This document shows, piece by piece, positions 61,621 to 64,000 of a stretch of DNA of 64,000 nt (position 1 is its first letter; every line of letters starts with the position of its first letter). The notes beneath the pieces were generated by a model that worked only from the letters and a program-made list of their open reading frames with translations, was not told where the DNA came from and made no database searches. The position numbers and the translations under genes were made by a program. This DNA comes from Ottelia alismoides (lineage: Eukaryota > Streptophyta > Magnoliopsida > Alismatales > Hydrocharitaceae), in the NCBI GenBank assembly GCA_037367405.1, contig JAZKJV010010615.1, positions 493,652-557,651 on the forward strand, written 5' to 3'.

Positions 61621-61932
61621 TTGGAAAAAATGGGGCTGCCCCCAACATGGCTGGCCCCACCCTATTTTTTTGTATTTTTTTTATTTTTTTGAAAATATCA
61701 CAATGTATATCCATCCCTATATCCCTCCTATATGCCACTCGACTTTCGTCAAAAACAGAGACTCCTACGACCTCCATCCAGAAAGTCATTTCTTAACGGT
61801 CATAGGATTTTTTAAATCGACACTATATGGAAGGAGGCGTAGGAGTATCTCTTTCTGACAAAATTCGAATGACATATAGGAGGGATATAAGGATGAATAT
61901 ACATAGAGGTATTTTCCATAGAAATAAAATTG
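61448..61932. repeat. block with two direct and one inverted copy of a 100-base unit
   Basis: Copy 1 is at about 61448-61556, copy 2 at about 61690-61790, and copy 3, inverted, at about 61805-61930. Shared phrases are 'tatccctcctatatg', 'cgtcaaaaacagagactc' and the short CTCCATC. Copies 2 and 3 face each other and can form a long hairpin. A (CT)n(AT)n microsatellite lies at 61565-61618. The ORFs in this block are shadows. Confidence 0.75.
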
Positions 61933-61953
61933 ACGAAAAAAGGGGCGGGGGGG

Positions 61954-64000
61954 TGATGAATCCACGATTCATCATCTCAATATCTTGATCTTAGCAAAAT
62001 CCCCGAGTAAAATCCCAGAAAAATGTACATAAATTCATTAAATTAACAAAATGTCTCTTGTAAATAAAACACACTAATTATTTTATATTAGATTGTACAA
62101 AATAAATTACACATAAAAAGCCGCAAAATAAAGGAGTTTTATACATGTAAATAGCCCAAAACTTCATCTATTTTTAATAATTTCATTTCAACTCCTTTTT
62201 GTCTAATTATTTTTCAACTTGTTCATAACAATGTATATAAAAATAGAAAAATACAAAACAAAATTTACCTCAAACAAATGCTACTAGATCCCAAAGGGAA
62301 AAAGCCGTGAAGACCAACTTCCAAGCCAAATTCCCGCTCCTTATGAACTCCAAATTCACCAAACTCACTTTAAAGTTCAATTTAGAAAGTTATCTATCCA
62401 ACGGAAGTGGTTTCATTAAAATCGGAGCTCATTTGCAAAAGTTGGGTTTTGGGGACCTAGATGTACATTGTATATTATGTACATGTTCATTCTTTCTTTA
62501 TTTTTATTTTATCTTTCTTAATTATTAAAAATATAAAAAAAATCATGGTGGTGTTGTATTTTGATTGTAGTATTTTATTGTATTTTCCTATTGTACATAG
62601 CTACTATTAAAAAGACAAAAAAATATAAAAAGAAAAGCAAACAAAAAAAATATGTAAATGTTGTATATCTTCTTTTGTAAATTCTCCATTTTTTTCTTAT
62701 CTTTATTTTTATTGTATTTTAGTAGCCTACTTTATATCATTATTATATCATTATTTATTCTCTACAATAACTTCTCTATTCTACCACCAACTTCCATTCA
62801 ACTCCACCATTTTTAATAACTCCCATTCTACTCCATATTCTTCCACCAACCTCCATTCAACTCCTCCAACAATACAACTTCCTATTCAACACCACTACCA
62901 TTCTAACCTCCCTTTCTCTTCTCTTTATATTCTTTTGTACATCCTCATTTTTTCCCCATCCGCCATTCTAATAGAAAAAGGAGAGAGCCTTGGAGTTGTT
63001 TTGTTGGTGACAGCGGCGAGACATCTTCCTCAAGTGACGATCTCCTTCAGGCGAGATCCGCGGAGCTCCGCTCCGCGTCACGAGTTCCCCATCGAGCTCG
63101 CTTAGCTCTCCGATTTTCATTTCGCCAATCGGGTCGAAGCGACGACAGGAGTTCAGCGTAGCTGCTCCGCCAATCCGCGAAGATTCAGGTAAGTATTCCT
63201 CCTCATTTCTCTTGTTATTTTATTTTATCTCATATTTTGTTTCCTTTTTTTACTTTACATCAACACCCTTTCATCACCATGTCATTTTAATATTTCATTA
63301 TCACGATCAACCCATAACTATATTTGCATTTGTTCATATTACAATTGCATTTGTTTATTTTATGTTCTCTAAAATAAAAAAAATTAAAAAAATTTAAATT
63401 AAAAAAAAACTTTCACAGCAGTAAAAAAATTAAAAAATTAAAAAAAATTAAAAAAGACTAACGGAGAGAGCAGCGACCCCAGCCCGCCGCCGCCCCCTTC
63501 CTCTATCCACGGCCACCGCGCACTGGTGGCCCTCCACCGCCACCAGCACAGTGCGACCGCCTCCTTCAACGCCACCGCGGCCACGCGTGGCGCCGCCGCC
63601 ATCGCGGGCCGCCCTCTTCACCACCACGTCAGCGCAGAATCCCTCTCCTCTGCAAGAGCTCCGCCATCGCCCTCGCCAGCCGTCGAGCTCTGCCGACCAG
63701 CCCAGTCGTCCCCTCCGCCGCGTTGTTCCTCCTCCACACCGCCGGCGCGCGCCTCCGCCACCAGCGCCAGCCGTCAAGCTGACCCTGCCATCTCCCCTTT
63801 TTGGGTTCCGCCCCAATCGGCTGAGAGAAGAAGGTCATTCTATTTTTTTATTTTATTGTACATATTGCAGTTGCACCCGCATAGCTTATATAATGGCATA
63901 ATAGTCCCTGTACATAAGTTGCACTGTAATCTTGTTTTCTGAATTTGCACCGATACCCCTATATTTGTGTGTTAATTTGGACCTCATTTATGCATCATTA
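61954..64000 (+). repeat. element I LTR (cut by window end)
   Basis: Starts TGATGAATC-CAC-GATTCATCA, a perfect terminal hairpin typical of the family. 62390-62460 matches the 'tcggagctcatttgcaaa' phrase of the E LTR. TATA-like TTTATATTC near 62923-62931, splice-donor-like CAG|GTAAGT at 63188/63189, GC-rich block 63450-63830. ORFs in the GC-rich block overlap on both strands and are not credible. The purine run before it (AAAAAAGGGGCGGGGGGG) differs from the family's polypurine tract, so whether this is a 5' or 3' LTR is open. Confidence 0.72.

Noticed and set aside
61340..61960. Helitron end near the AT and G-rich run
   Set aside because: I could not find a 5' TC terminus with a 3' CTRR and the characteristic subterminal hairpin in the right order.
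63448..63942. Several 100-140 codon ORFs on both strands at the right edge
   Set aside because: Mutually overlapping Pro/Ala/Arg-rich frames in a GC-rich LTR block; composition artefact.

Overview
The window looks like a heterochromatic, repeat-dense stretch of a flowering-plant nuclear genome. A monocot is possible, but nothing here settles it. I see no intact host gene. Almost everything belongs to Ty3/gypsy LTR retrotransposons of one broad Athila-like group. They share a tRNA-Asp(GUC) primer site (TGGCGCCGTTGCCGGGGA), LTRs that begin TGATG, and a polypurine tract of the form AAGTATRGGGGG. The reverse transcriptase reads as Athila lineage.

Left third (1-12.1 kb): a broken gag fragment on the minus strand (1-375), a reverse-oriented AT-rich LTR-like piece, then a forward LTR (element D). 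D is split by a complete 7.1-kb non-autonomous element, A (3769-10855). A has near-identical LTRs and one long ORF for an acidic protein I do not recognise. D resumes at about 10861 and ends with a perfect primer site at 11129, followed by rearranged inverted repeats.

Middle (12.1-30.8 kb): element E is the only copy with a full gag-protease-RT-RNase H-integrase order, and all of it is decayed by stops and frameshifts. Its 5' LTR is truncated. Its 3' LTR is complete (3.7 kb) and is followed by a second primer site and 0.54 kb of a second internal region, so the LTR is shared by two tandem copies. Next come a reverse LTR fragment (H) carrying a hAT-like MITE, and a pseudogene fragment of a plant mobile domain (MAIN-like) protein, the only host-derived coding trace.

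Right half (30.8-58.2 kb): a three-level nest. Element F (minus strand, with protease but no recognisable RT or integrase) lies against the plant mobile domain fragment. Element G (plus, no coding capacity seen) is inserted in F with target repeat TTGAC/TCGAC. Element B, a sister of A with a broken copy of the same acidic ORF, is inserted in the 3' LTR of G with an exact GCCCC repeat. From 58.2 to 61.9 kb there are LTR-like scraps and strong inverted repeats, and a further LTR (I) starts at 61954 and runs off the end.

The elements would have depended on one another. A, B, F and G lack RT and integrase and would need proteins from an E-like copy, and they share primer site, polypurine tract and several conserved hairpins with it. 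The most interesting signals are the acidic ORF family in A and B, serial hairpin-plus-polypurine modules downstream of the coding region, a 45-base palindrome kept in seven LTR copies, and a conserved intron-like segment of about 305 bases inside the LTR leaders. All coordinates were read by eye. LTR edges backed by target repeats or primer sites are good to a few bases; other edges are approximate.
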